Shown here piece by piece: positions 8,821 through 16,401 of a DNA stretch of 64,000 bases (position 1 is the first letter of the stretch; the number at the start of each line of letters is the position of its first letter). Made by a program: the position numbers and the translations under genes. The notes below the pieces were generated by a model. The model saw only the letters and a list, made by a program, of their open reading frames with translations, made no database searches and was not told the DNA's origin. The DNA is from Pseudoflavonifractor sp. An85 (GTDB taxonomy: Bacteria; Bacillota; Clostridia; Oscillospirales; Oscillospiraceae), in assembly GCF_002161235.1 (NCBI RefSeq), contig NZ_NFHE01000009.1:32780-96779 (forward strand), read 5' to 3'.

Positions 8821-9297
8821 TTACAACTCAAAAAGAACGCTTTCGTAGTCCTTTACGAAATACTTTATATTTGTTCGCCCTTTCTGAATAATTGTATGGC
8901 CTTCTGCTTCCAGCTTTTCCTTTTGTGCTTCTATACCGCCGGGATATTTTGCATTCAATTCCCCATTTGCCTTTAAGGTTCGCCAATACGGGGTTTCATC
9001 TTCGGAACGCTGGTAACTCGCCCATGCTGCAATAGATACAAAAATCCCGGCTGTGATAGGTTCTGTGAAATCCGCCCCATTCAATTCAGCAAAATATTCA
9101 CGGATTTTTCCGACAGTGATTACTTTGCCATAAGGAATTCGTTTCATCACCTTGTCATAGTCGATTGGTGGGGCAAAGTACATTCTGCTTCCACCATATT
9201 TTTCAATGCTTTTCTGGTCGGTAATGGTCTGAAATTTAGGCATATCCTTGCTATCGTGCAGCATGGCATTAAAATCCTTTTTATCTTCGTTCGCCAT
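8821..9297 (-). CDS. alkyltransferase-like (ATL/MGMT-fold) DNA-binding protein without the active Cys
   Basis: 158 residues. Residues 45-140 follow the O6-alkylguanine-DNA alkyltransferase DNA-binding domain (YGKVITVGKIREYFA, then GGIEAQKEKLEAEGH). The family's active-site Pro-Cys-His-Arg is replaced by PYWRT at 103-107, so Cys is absent. ATL proteins of this kind bind alkylated bases and hand them to excision repair without repairing them. The gene stands alone with its own promoter and terminator between the transporter and its two-component system, so it is probably extra cargo. Start ATG 9297 follows GCAGGAGGTG. Confidence 0.75.
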   Translation of the reverse strand: MANEDKKDFNAMLHDSKDMPKFQTITDQKSIEKYGGSRMYFAPPIDYDKVMKRIPYGKVITVGKIREYFAELNGADFTEPITAGIFVSIAAWASYQRSEDETPYWRTLKANGELNAKYPGGIEAQKEKLEAEGHTIIQKGRTNIKYFVKDYESVLFEL

Positions 9298-9318
9298 TTC
9301 TCAACACCTCCTGCCTTA

Positions 9319-9347
9319 ATTATAGTGGAGCAAACCATTCCATGCAA
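9319..9347 (-). promoter_or_regulatory. promoter of the alkyltransferase-like gene
   Basis: On the minus strand TTGCAT (9342-9347) and TATAAT (9319-9324) are separated by 17 bp, just upstream of the gene starting at 9297. The rest of the 170-base gap up to the kinase gene shows no other clear signal. Confidence 0.7.
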
Positions 9348-9467
9348 TGAGACGGTTTGAAAATGGTCTTCAAAAACTTGTAACTACGACTGAATTTGAA
9401 AAAGCGTGCCAGACTGGTATAACTGACAGCACAAGATATTCCTGAATAGTAAGCAATACATTTCCTT

Positions 9468-10832
9468 TCAGCGCAGAAACGCCGTAAACTTCACACCGTT
9501 TTCCGTATTAACCATGTTGTGGATGATTTCATGGTGATCCAGGATGGTCTTGGTGATATACAGCCCAAGGCCGCTGCCGCCGCTGTTCCGGTTTCTTGAC
9601 TTGTCCACCCGGTAGAATGGAGTGAAGATACGCTCCAAATCTTCCTCGGCAATGTGGACGCCGGTATTCTCCACGGAAAACTCCTCGTCCTTTTGGATGA
9701 CGGTAATTACCGCGCCCACCGGCGAATAAGCCACGGCGTTTCCGATCACATTGGTGAACACCTTCTCCATGAGCCGCCGGTCCCCCTGGTAGTGGTATTC
9801 CGGCTGGATGTCCATGCAAAGCTCCATCTGCTTGTCCTCCATCCGGCCGCGGAACTGCTGGCAGACCTTTCGCAGCATTTGGCTGATGTCCAGGTCCGTG
9901 CGCTCCAGGTGGAAGTCGCTGCCGCCCATCCGGGCTGCCGATAGAATCTCCTTTACCAGCGCCTCCATGTCATTGGTGGTTTTCAGGCACCGGCGCAGAT
10001 AGGTGTCCCTGTCCTTATAGGGACCCACCTGATGGATCATCCCCTCCAGCTGCCCTTTGATGATGGCAATGGGGGTTTTCAACTCATGGGATACGGAGGT
10101 GAAGAAGTCCACCCGCTGCTTTTCCTGTTCCCGTTCCCGCTCGATGTCCTGCTGCAGCTGCTCATTGGCCGCCTGCAGGCTGTCCAGGGCATTGCTCAGC
10201 TGCTGGGACATCTCGTTCAGGCTGGAGGCCAGGACGCCAATCTCATCTTTCCTCTGTACATCGCATTTCCAGGTCATGTCCAGGGTGGTCATCCGTTTCG
10301 CCACATTGCTGATGCCCACCAGCGGCTTGGAATAGTACCGGGAGCAAATCACCGCTCCGATGATGGAGATCAGCAGAATCACAGCAGCGATGAGAGGGAT
10401 CAGCCTCAGGAGGATATCGTAGGACTGCGCCACCGCTACCAGGGCAGCGTTGGCAAACAAATGATAGGTTTGCCCATTTTGCCGGAAGGTAGCGGAGCAG
10501 CTCATGGAGGGAGCCGAGGTGTCCAGATTCTCCATATCGGCAAAATTCACGGAGAACAGGTTGTTTCCGTTGTCATCGTTGATCTCCACCGAAGCGTTGT
10601 TCGTCATGGAGAATTCCAACAGGCTGTCCGAACTGGCCTCCCAGCCGTTCCGTTCTAATATCTCCACCAGGTCGTAGAAATCCGCCGTGACCTGGCCTTC
10701 CAGCTGCGTGTGGTAATTCCTCGGCAGGAAGATCATCACCATGCCGTAGATGATAATACAACAGACCACCAGCAGGGCCAGCATACTGAGGAAGGTCTTT
10801 GCCTGGATGCTTTCACTAATTCTCTTTCTCAA
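9468..10832 (-). CDS. sensor histidine kinase (VanS-like two-component sensor)
   Basis: 454 residues. Two membrane segments (about 13-33 and 139-162) enclose an extracytoplasmic sensor of about 105 residues. They are followed by HAMP, a HisKA domain with the phosphorylated His in SHELKTP, and a HATPase_c domain with N-box NVIGNAVAY and G-boxes ending SGGSGLGLYITK. All catalytic motifs are intact. The start overlaps the response regulator gene, so the two are one unit. It probably senses an envelope-active compound exported or resisted by the neighbouring ABC system; the ligand is unknown. Confidence 0.93.
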   Translation of the reverse strand: MRKRISESIQAKTFLSMLALLVVCCIIIYGMVMIFLPRNYHTQLEGQVTADFYDLVEILERNGWEASSDSLLEFSMTNNASVEINDDNGNNLFSVNFADMENLDTSAPSMSCSATFRQNGQTYHLFANAALVAVAQSYDILLRLIPLIAAVILLISIIGAVICSRYYSKPLVGISNVAKRMTTLDMTWKCDVQRKDEIGVLASSLNEMSQQLSNALDSLQAANEQLQQDIEREREQEKQRVDFFTSVSHELKTPIAIIKGQLEGMIHQVGPYKDRDTYLRRCLKTTNDMEALVKEILSAARMGGSDFHLERTDLDISQMLRKVCQQFRGRMEDKQMELCMDIQPEYHYQGDRRLMEKVFTNVIGNAVAYSPVGAVITVIQKDEEFSVENTGVHIAEEDLERIFTPFYRVDKSRNRNSGGSGLGLYITKTILDHHEIIHNMVNTENGVKFTAFLR

Positions 10833-11490
10833 TTTTATATCCCGCCCCTCGTATGGTTTCGATATAATCCACGCCCAGCTTTTTGCGGATATTCTTGATG
10901 TGGGTGTTCACGATTTTCTCGTCGCCAAAGTAGTCGTAGCCCCAAATGCTGTCCAGCAGGCTCTCCCGTGTAAACACCCGCCCCTGGTTCTCCACCAGGA
11001 GTTTCAATATCTCAAATTCCCGGATGGTCAGGGACACGCTCTCATCTTTGACAAGGACCGTGAAGCTGTCTGTATCAAGGGTGAGATCCTTATAGCGGAG
11101 GATGTTCGTCTCTACACCGGCGCCTTGCTCCGCCCGGCGCAGTACGGCTTCGATGTGCTTCACCACAAGGGGCATGGAGAAGGGCTTGGTAATGTAATCG
11201 TCTGCCAGAGCGTCAAAGCCCTTCATCTGGCTGGCGTCATCGTCTAAGGCTGTGAGCATGATGATGGGGACTTGGCTCTCTTTCCGGATCGCCTCGCAGA
11301 CAGAAAAGCCGTTCATCTTCGGAAGCATCAGATCCAGCAGGATGAGGTCTGGACGATGCTCATGGAATTTCTCCATCCCTTCTAATCCGTCGCTGGCCAG
11401 CACTACGTTATATCCTTCATCCTCCAGAAACGCTTTCACCACGCTCTGAATGGCCTCTTCGTCTTCTATAATTAAAATCGTTTTCGACAT
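10816..11490 (-). CDS. OmpR/PhoB-family response regulator
   Basis: 224 residues from ATG 11490 (MSKTILIIED), which has GGAGGT 7 bases upstream; a longer frame to 11520 lacks such a site. The receiver domain has the acidic pair in IIEDEE, phospho-acceptor Asp in LILLDLMLP and the conserved Thr and Lys. A trans_reg_C winged helix follows, ending RGAGYKIEKEN. It overlaps the kinase gene by 17 bases. It probably acts on the direct repeats at 8620-8662 and on its own promoter repeats at 11525-11545. Confidence 0.95.
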   Translation of the reverse strand: MSKTILIIEDEEAIQSVVKAFLEDEGYNVVLASDGLEGMEKFHEHRPDLILLDLMLPKMNGFSVCEAIRKESQVPIIMLTALDDDASQMKGFDALADDYITKPFSMPLVVKHIEAVLRRAEQGAGVETNILRYKDLTLDTDSFTVLVKDESVSLTIREFEILKLLVENQGRVFTRESLLDSIWGYDYFGDEKIVNTHIKNIRKKLGVDYIETIRGAGYKIEKEN

Positions 11491-11510
11491 TGTCCGCACC
11501 TCCAGGTAGT

Positions 11511-11545
11511 AGTGTACCATACGAAGATGGAGTTTTGATGGAGTA
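11511..11545 (-). promoter_or_regulatory. promoter and two direct repeats upstream of the response regulator
   Basis: AGATGGAGTT (11525-11534) and TGATGGAGTA (11536-11545) are 11 bp apart and resemble the AGGTGGAGTT repeats before the permease operon. A -10-like TACACT (11511-11516, minus strand) follows. This suggests autoregulation by the same regulator. Confidence 0.55.
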
Positions 11546-11558
11546 AGTGTTACTTTTG

Positions 11559-11600
11559 AAAAAAAGTAACGGCGGTCTGAGAAAAAATCAGGCCGCCGTT
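11559..11600 (-). terminator. intrinsic terminator after the XRE gene
   Basis: A 13-bp stem with one G-U pair (11568-11580 with 11588-11600) is followed on the minus strand by a T run (11559-11565). It ends the XRE transcript before the response regulator promoter. Confidence 0.75.
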
Positions 11601-11633
11601 GAATTCAGAGACACCATATTAGCTTTGCAAATG

Positions 11634-11993
11634 CTACTTTGAAAACTCCTGCATAATGAGGTTTAGGATTTCCTGCTGGTCGGCAGACAAGCCGCCGTTT
11701 TTCGGCTTGGTGCTCTCCTTCAATTCTTTCACCAAGAGGTGGATCAGTTCCCGCTGCCCATCGGTCATGCCTTCCAGCACAACCTGGTCTTTCTTATCGA
11801 AGCCAACCAGGTAATCCAGCGATACGTTGTAAATCCGAGCCATGGTCGTGAGGACATCCAGCGTAGGGATCTTGATATTGTTCTCATAGTTGCTGATGAC
11901 CGATCCGGCCCGGCCTACTCTCCGTCCAAGCTCCTCCTGAGAAATGCCATACCGTTCCCGCAGCATCCGCAAGTGGTTCCCAAAATCAAACAT
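11634..11993 (-). CDS. XRE-family transcriptional regulator
   Basis: 119 residues. Residues 5-60 are a Cro/C1-type helix-turn-helix (LRERYGISQEELGRRVGRAG, then a recognition helix near SVISNYE). The C-terminal 45 residues are predicted helical, perhaps for dimerisation. It is divergent from the SLOG/winged-helix pair at 12121-13052, whose promoter lies in the shared gap, so it may repress that unit or itself. Start ATG 11993 follows GAGGTGAG. Confidence 0.88.
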   Translation of the reverse strand: MFDFGNHLRMLRERYGISQEELGRRVGRAGSVISNYENNIKIPTLDVLTTMARIYNVSLDYLVGFDKKDQVVLEGMTDGQRELIHLLVKELKESTKPKNGGLSADQQEILNLIMQEFSK

Positions 11994-12047
11994 CCCATCT
12001 CACCTCGCTTTATACTCGAACTTAGCGTACAGCTATATTTTACCCGC

Positions 12048-12077
12048 TTGACCTTCGTGTATGGCTAAGTATATAAT
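12048..12077 (+). promoter_or_regulatory. promoter of the SLOG gene with an imperfect palindrome
   Basis: TTGACC (12048-12053) and TATAAT (12072-12077) are 18 bp apart. An imperfect inverted repeat, GCTAAGTA (12064-12071) with TATTTAGC (12083-12090), straddles the -10 and could be a repressor operator. Transcription would begin after the ATG at 12061, which argues for the ATG at 12121 as the real start. Confidence 0.7.
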
Positions 12078-12120
12078 GAAAGTATTTAGCGATTTGATAA
12101 GTTTACGGGCGGTGATTTTC

Positions 12121-12630
12121 ATGTTTTGCGAGGGCAGACAGGACGTATGTCCGGAGTTTGTCTGCACATTTGCCGGTCACAGGCAGGTTTTTGAGCCGAA
12201 GATCGAGGAAAGAGTAAAAGAAACGCTGGAAAGCCTGATAGGGAGAGGACACAGGCTCGTGTTCCTATGCGGGGGCATGGGCCAGTTTGATGCGCTCTGT
12301 GCCGGCGCCGTTCGCTGGCTGAAGAAAAAGCATCCGGAGAAGGATATCCAGCTTTGCTTAGTTATCCCGTATTTCTCAGGTAAATTGAATGCAGATAGAA
12401 GTTTTTTTCAATCTCTATACGATGAAATTCTAATGCCGGACGGGGTAGAATATGCCCATTACAAAGCAGCGATCCCGAAACGGAACCGCTGGATGGTAGA
12501 CCAGGCAGATTGCCTGATTTCCTATATCATTCGCCAATTTGGTGGGGCCTATCAGACCTGCCGATATGCGATGAAAAAGTCTATCCCAATCATCAATGTT
12601 GCGAAAGGAGCGCCACAATGCCTAAAATGA
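12121..12630 (+). CDS. SLOG-family (YpsA/DUF1273-like) protein
   Basis: 169 residues from ATG 12121; an upstream in-frame ATG at 12061 lies before the predicted transcription start. The signature CTFAGHR near the N-terminus, the glycine-rich LVFLCGGMGQFDAL and the later WMVDQADCLISY strand match the SLOG Rossmann-like fold of YpsA/DUF1273 proteins. That superfamily binds nucleotide-derived ligands, and its members recur in defence and conflict loci and on mobile elements; the function here is unknown. It overlaps the next gene by 13 bases. Confidence 0.75.
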   Translation: MFCEGRQDVCPEFVCTFAGHRQVFEPKIEERVKETLESLIGRGHRLVFLCGGMGQFDALCAGAVRWLKKKHPEKDIQLCLVIPYFSGKLNADRSFFQSLYDEILMPDGVEYAHYKAAIPKRNRWMVDQADCLISYIIRQFGGAYQTCRYAMKKSIPIINVAKGAPQCLK

Positions 12631-13052
12631 TTATTATCGAGTGCAGCGACGAAGAAGCTGACCGCATGGTCGAGCAGCTCAAAAACATGGTTGCTGAATA
12701 TGAGTACCACCCATACCATGGGCCGGGAAAACTCTATGAATTCGGTACGCTGCGGATCGACCAGCCAAAACAGGAGGTGACCCTCGACGGAGCAGCGGTG
12801 GATCTGACCCGCAGGGAGTTCGAGCTTCTCGGACTGCTTGCCGAGCATCCGAACCGTGCTTTGCCAGCCGCCTTCCTCCATAATGCCGTCTGGACCCACC
12901 CCGACTCGGAACACGGCGAAGAAGAAGTGGCGGCGTATATAGCTGCTTTGCGGGAAAAGCTGAAGTTAGACCAGCCGGGCTCCCCCTGCAGGATCGTCGA
13001 TGAAGATACGGGGCGTGGGCCAGGGTACCGTTTTACCTGCTCTGCCGGATGA
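12618..13052 (+). CDS. orphan winged-helix (OmpR/PhoB-type) protein, paralogue of the 2938-3360 protein
   Basis: 144 residues starting ATG 12618 behind AAAGGAG. Residues 1-45 begin with a strand (MPKMIIIE) and a helix but have no receiver. Residues 48-143 are a trans_reg_C winged helix (LTRREFELLGLLAEHPNR, then GPGYRFTCSAG). The gene begins inside the SLOG gene, so translation is coupled and the two products may work together. The same short strand-helix N-terminus occurs in the protein at 2938-3360, pointing to a small element-borne family of receiver-less regulators. Confidence 0.8.
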   Translation: MPKMIIIECSDEEADRMVEQLKNMVAEYEYHPYHGPGKLYEFGTLRIDQPKQEVTLDGAAVDLTRREFELLGLLAEHPNRALPAAFLHNAVWTHPDSEHGEEEVAAYIAALREKLKLDQPGSPCRIVDEDTGRGPGYRFTCSAG

Positions 13053-13248
13053 ATTCATAATTTGTCGAATATCCCAATACGAAATATGCAATTGGAAGGA
13101 GAAAGATAGTAAGAAAATAGTTTCCCCTTTTTATACTGGCCCCATCTGAATTTGGTTGGGGAAAACTGGTATAGCGGGAGGTCGCCGGCTTTCCCCACAT
13201 AGAGGGGATGCCAGCAATGCGGCGTTGGAAACCGCATCATACGATTTT

Positions 13249-13282
13249 GGCTGCAGCTTCACCCGAAGCTGCAGCCTTTTTT
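13249..13282 (+). terminator. intrinsic terminator 1 in the sigma-like gene leader
   Basis: A perfect 12-bp stem GGCTGCAGCTTC / GAAGCTGCAGCC with a 4-base loop is followed by six T. Confidence 0.85.
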
Positions 13283-13342
13283 CGTGTATGGCTCGTTTGT
13301 TTTGAACAGCCATGCCGTATTTTTTGTGAATCAGCCTTATCC

Positions 13343-13376
13343 GGCGCATTCGTCCAGGGACGAGTGCGCCTTTTTT
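13343..13376 (+). terminator. intrinsic terminator 2 in the sigma-like gene leader
   Basis: GGCGCATTCGTC (13343-13354) pairs with GACGAGTGCGCC (13359-13370) apart from one mismatch, and six T follow. Two strong terminators in a row before a gene suggest tight silencing or processive antitermination. Confidence 0.8.
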
Positions 13377-13478
13377 GCTTTTGCGGAAGGAGGTCTTGGC
13401 TAAGGACTCATAGCGGCAGGCCGCCGCCCCCGACAATCTGAATTTTCTCAAATTTCAGATTGATCGGAGGAAACAGCC

Positions 13479-13910
13479 ATGGCTTATAACAAAGCCAGAG
13501 CCGAAAAGAAGTGGCTCAAATGGAAGGAAGCAGAGGAAAAGAAACTCCGGGAGCTGGGTGTGGACGAGGAAACCATCCAGCGCCTGCATACATACGACTG
13601 GGCCGAATTCAACCGGGAGCGCCGGTACCTGCAGCGGCAGGTGGAGTGGTCGCCCTATGTGGATATGATTTCGGCGCAGGACTTGGAACTGCCCGTCGAG
13701 GATGTGGAATCCCTCATGGACAGCATCGAGGATATGGAACTGCTGCGTATCCTCTCCAAGGAGGACAAGCTCACCATCCAAATCGCCTTTTTGAAGATGT
13801 CCGGCTACAACGGGTATGAGATCGCTGAGAAAACCGGCCTCACGCAAAAGGCGGTCAACCTTCGGATGGTGCGCCTGAGAAAAAAATTGAAAAAATTTTT
13901 TGAAGCGTGA
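13479..13910 (+). CDS. sigma-70 region 4-like protein of the conjugative element
   Basis: 143 residues, start ATG 13479 behind ATCGGAGG. The N-terminal half is charged and helical. The C-terminal 55 residues form a sigma region 4-like helix-turn-helix (NGYEIAEKTGLTQKAVNLRM followed by the basic RLRKKLKKFF). No sigma region 2 is visible, so it is either a region 4-only regulator or a partner of another factor. Such genes are common in Clostridia conjugative elements. It is preceded by a leader with two terminators and followed directly by a structured non-coding stretch. Confidence 0.75.
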   Translation: MAYNKARAEKKWLKWKEAEEKKLRELGVDEETIQRLHTYDWAEFNRERRYLQRQVEWSPYVDMISAQDLELPVEDVESLMDSIEDMELLRILSKEDKLTIQIAFLKMSGYNGYEIAEKTGLTQKAVNLRMVRLRKKLKKFFEA

Positions 13911-14434
13911 AGCTATCGGCCCTTTTTCCTGGGCTATGGGATGAACGGGGAAAAAGACGTTCAGCCTGTAGCTTGAAAAGTCAATACCAGCCATGCGGGT
14001 ACGTTCCCGTCCAGGCGAGCGACGATGGAAAAAGCGCCATGACAAGCTGCGGCACAGCTGCCACTCCCCAATGGGATGGCAGCTTGTGTCGTTGCTTCGA
14101 GCGATCCCTTTTGACCGAAAAGAGGGGGCAGTTGCCCTTTTCGCCACGACCCTGGCCGGAGTATTATGATACGCATTACCGTTTGCCCACACGTCAGATG
14201 GGTTGGCCGACCCTGGGTTGTAATCAGCAAGACCCCCGGAGAGCCAGTGAACGGCTTGTAAACTGCAAGCCTGCCCCCATGGTTCCCAAGGTTGCCGGGG
14301 GGCGAGTTGCAAATACGGCACATCAGAATCAACCCTTTTATTTTTCAGATTGCCGTTGACGGCGAATCCGTGCGGCGCAGTTTTTGCTGCGCCGCATCAG
14401 TTTGCCGCCAACGCACCAAGGAGAATGTGCCGAT
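13911..14434 (+). ncRNA. candidate large structured RNA or single-strand DNA structure
   Basis: 524 bases with no convincing gene but dense complementary pairs in order: AAGCTA/TAGCTT (13910-13915, 13969-13974) enclosing CTTTTTCC/GGAAAAAG (13922-13929, 13949-13956); CGGG/CCCG (13996-13999, 14006-14009); AGCTGCCA/TGGCAGCT with inner TCCC/GGGA (14056-14084); an alternative 9-bp pairing of 14042-14050 with 14079-14087; GGGC/GCCC (14126-14137); CCCCCGG/CCGGGGG (14233-14239, 14295-14301) enclosing GGCTTG/CAAGCC (14253-14258, 14266-14271); and a final 10-bp hairpin (14371-14396). It could be a regulatory RNA, an oriT or a single-strand replication origin. No known family was recognised, and it is not seen to be transcribed. 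Confidence 0.45.
14371..14396 (+). terminator. strong hairpin before the DinG-type helicase gene
   Basis: A perfect 10-bp stem TGCGGCGCAG / CTGCGCCGCA has a T-rich loop but only a weak T run afterwards. It closes the structured region and may terminate it partially. Confidence 0.45.
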
Positions 14435-16387
14435 ATGAACATAGACCTGAAGGAGCAGGCCCATGGTGAGATCGAGCGGATCTTCCGCATCCTTCTGCCT
14501 CAAAATGGGCTGGCGGTGCGGGAAGAACAGATTGCCCTGTGCCATACCATGCTGGACACCCTGCTCCACAATAAAATTGCCTTATGCGATGCAGGGGTGG
14601 GGATCGGGAAAACCTACGCCTACCTGACCGCCTGCATCCTTTTGAAAAAGTTTTATCCATCCGGGCCTGCCGGTTCCCAGCCGGTGGTGGTCTCCACCTC
14701 CAGTGTGGCCCTGCAGGACGCCATCATCGGAGAGTACATCCCATTCTTATCCCGCATCTTTTTAGAAAACCATATCATCCCGAAGCCCATTCGGGCCATG
14801 GTTCGCAAGGGGAAGGAGCGGTTCGTCTGCGACGCCCGTCTCGCCCAGCGGCTGGAGGCCGTCAAGGGGAAGAACAAAAACGAGGAACAGCGGAAAGCGT
14901 TGTTCTCCCTTAAAAGCAATTATGACCTGGACGCTGTCACCGGCCTGAGCGGTTTTGACCGCCGCCAGGTGTGCGTTCCGAAGGTCTGCAAGAAAACCTG
15001 CCGGCTGCGGAACAGCTGCCGCTACCATCAATATTTGAAAGAGTCCCGAAGTGCAGAGATCTTCGTCCAGATCTGCAACCACAACTATTTGCTGGCCGAT
15101 GCAGCCCATCGGCTTCAGGACCTGCGGCCCCTTCTGAACGATTACCGGGCTTTGGTCATCGACGAGGCCCACAAGCTGCCGGATGCCGCCCGCCAGATGT
15201 ACGGGCAGAGCCTGTCGGCGGAGGATTTTCATGAACTCTGCGCTCTGCTCACAAAGGAGAAATATATCCTTGCGGCGCAGAACCTGCGGGAAAAGTTCCG
15301 GGCGCTGATGGGCGCCCTGTGCCGGGGTGAGCTGCTGGAGGAAGCACAGCGCACTGCCTTCGTGCTGACCGCCGAACGGGAAGCGGCCCTTCGGGATTGC
15401 CTCTCCCTTCTCAGGCTGCTCCAAAAACAGCTGGCGCCCCACCTGCCACGGTGGATCCTTCACCGGCTGGGAACAACAGAGCAGGCGCTGAACCTGTTCT
15501 TCACGGGGGATCGCCGCTATATCCTTTACATCCAATACGACAGAACCGGCAGCCCCAGCCTCTGCGCCGCCAGCCGACAGATGCCGGAGCAGCTGAACCG
15601 TGCGCTCTGGCGCAACAACATTCCTGCCATTCTTACCTCCGGCACCCTCATGGCCGGGGGCAGCTTTCACCGGACCCAGCAGCGCATGGGGCTGTCTTCA
15701 AGCCAGCGGCTGGAGGATTTCATTGCGGAGTCCCCCTTCAACTACCAGGAAAACTGCATCCTCTACATTCCGGGGGACCTGCCGAAAACGCCAATGGGCA
15801 GCGAAATGGAGGCAAAGTGTCTGGCAGAACAGATCTGCAGGTTGGTGGACGCCACCCATGGCCACACGTTGGTGCTGTTTACTTCCTATTCCCTTATGGG
15901 CGCTGTCTACAACCAGGTGAAGGGCCGGATGGCCTTCCCGCTGATGGAGGTCTGGCGGCATTCCCAGGATATCATCCATCGCTTCAAGCAGGCTCAAAAC
16001 GCTGTGCTGTTCGCAGCGGGCTCCTGCTGGGAAGGGGTGGATTTTCCCGGAGATATGGTGTCGTCGCTGATCATTGTGCGACTGCCTTTCCCCGTCCCGG
16101 ACCCACTGAGCGAAGCGGAACGGGAGCAGTACCCCACCCTGCAGGATTACATTAAAACTGTGGTGATACCCGATATGCAGGTAAAACTCCGACAAGGGTT
16201 TGGCCGTGCCATCCGCACGGAGACCGACACCTGCGTGGTCAGCATCCTGGACCACCGTGCCGCCCCCGGAGGGCGATACCATAAAGCTGTGCTGGAAACC
16301 CTGCCACCGATCCGCATCACGAGCAAAATAGAAGATGTGGAGGACTTCATCCGGGCAAAGAAAGACCCGGATTATTTTATGCCATAA
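14435..16387 (+). CDS. DinG/XPD-type ATP-dependent DNA helicase
   Basis: 650 residues from ATG 14435 (AAGGAG 11 bases upstream); the frame extends back to 14384 without a better site. Walker A GVGIGKT (about 53-59), four cysteines of an Fe-S cluster (CVPKVCKKTCRLRNSC, about 182-197), DEAH box VIDEAHKL (about 241) and C-terminal motifs (SCWEGVDFPG, QGFGRAIRTETD) are intact. DinG/XPD helicases unwind DNA 5' to 3' and resolve R-loops and forks. In this element it probably serves replication or transfer. It is followed at 14 bases by the first resolvase-domain gene. Confidence 0.92.
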   Translation: MNIDLKEQAHGEIERIFRILLPQNGLAVREEQIALCHTMLDTLLHNKIALCDAGVGIGKTYAYLTACILLKKFYPSGPAGSQPVVVSTSSVALQDAIIGEYIPFLSRIFLENHIIPKPIRAMVRKGKERFVCDARLAQRLEAVKGKNKNEEQRKALFSLKSNYDLDAVTGLSGFDRRQVCVPKVCKKTCRLRNSCRYHQYLKESRSAEIFVQICNHNYLLADAAHRLQDLRPLLNDYRALVIDEAHKLPDAARQMYGQSLSAEDFHELCALLTKEKYILAAQNLREKFRALMGALCRGELLEEAQRTAFVLTAEREAALRDCLSLLRLLQKQLAPHLPRWILHRLGTTEQALNLFFTGDRRYILYIQYDRTGSPSLCAASRQMPEQLNRALWRNNIPAILTSGTLMAGGSFHRTQQRMGLSSSQRLEDFIAESPFNYQENCILYIPGDLPKTPMGSEMEAKCLAEQICRLVDATHGHTLVLFTSYSLMGAVYNQVKGRMAFPLMEVWRHSQDIIHRFKQAQNAVLFAAGSCWEGVDFPGDMVSSLIIVRLPFPVPDPLSEAEREQYPTLQDYIKTVVIPDMQVKLRQGFGRAIRTETDTCVVSILDHRAAPGGRYHKAVLETLPPIRITSKIEDVEDFIRAKKDPDYFMP

Positions 16388-16401
16388 AGGAGTTGCCATA
16401 G

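Larger units (their letters stand above)
13053..13478 (+). promoter_or_regulatory. structured leader upstream of the sigma-like gene, with two internal terminators
   Basis: 426 bases without a convincing ORF. Seen in order: CTGG (13166-13169) with CCAG (13211-13214) enclosing TCCCC/GGGGA (13192-13196, 13204-13208); the hairpin ATGCGG/CCGCAT (13217-13222, 13232-13237); two U-tailed terminators (separate entries); and a 13-bp hairpin (13434-13446 with 13450-13462, one mismatch) just before the GGAGG of the sigma-like gene. The layout resembles a transcription attenuator. No riboswitch class was recognised. Confidence 0.45.

Noticed and set aside
13907..14359. 150-residue plus-strand frame in the structured region
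   Set aside because: It overlaps the stop of the sigma-like gene, has no ribosome binding site of its own and reads through many hairpins; composition is not protein-like.
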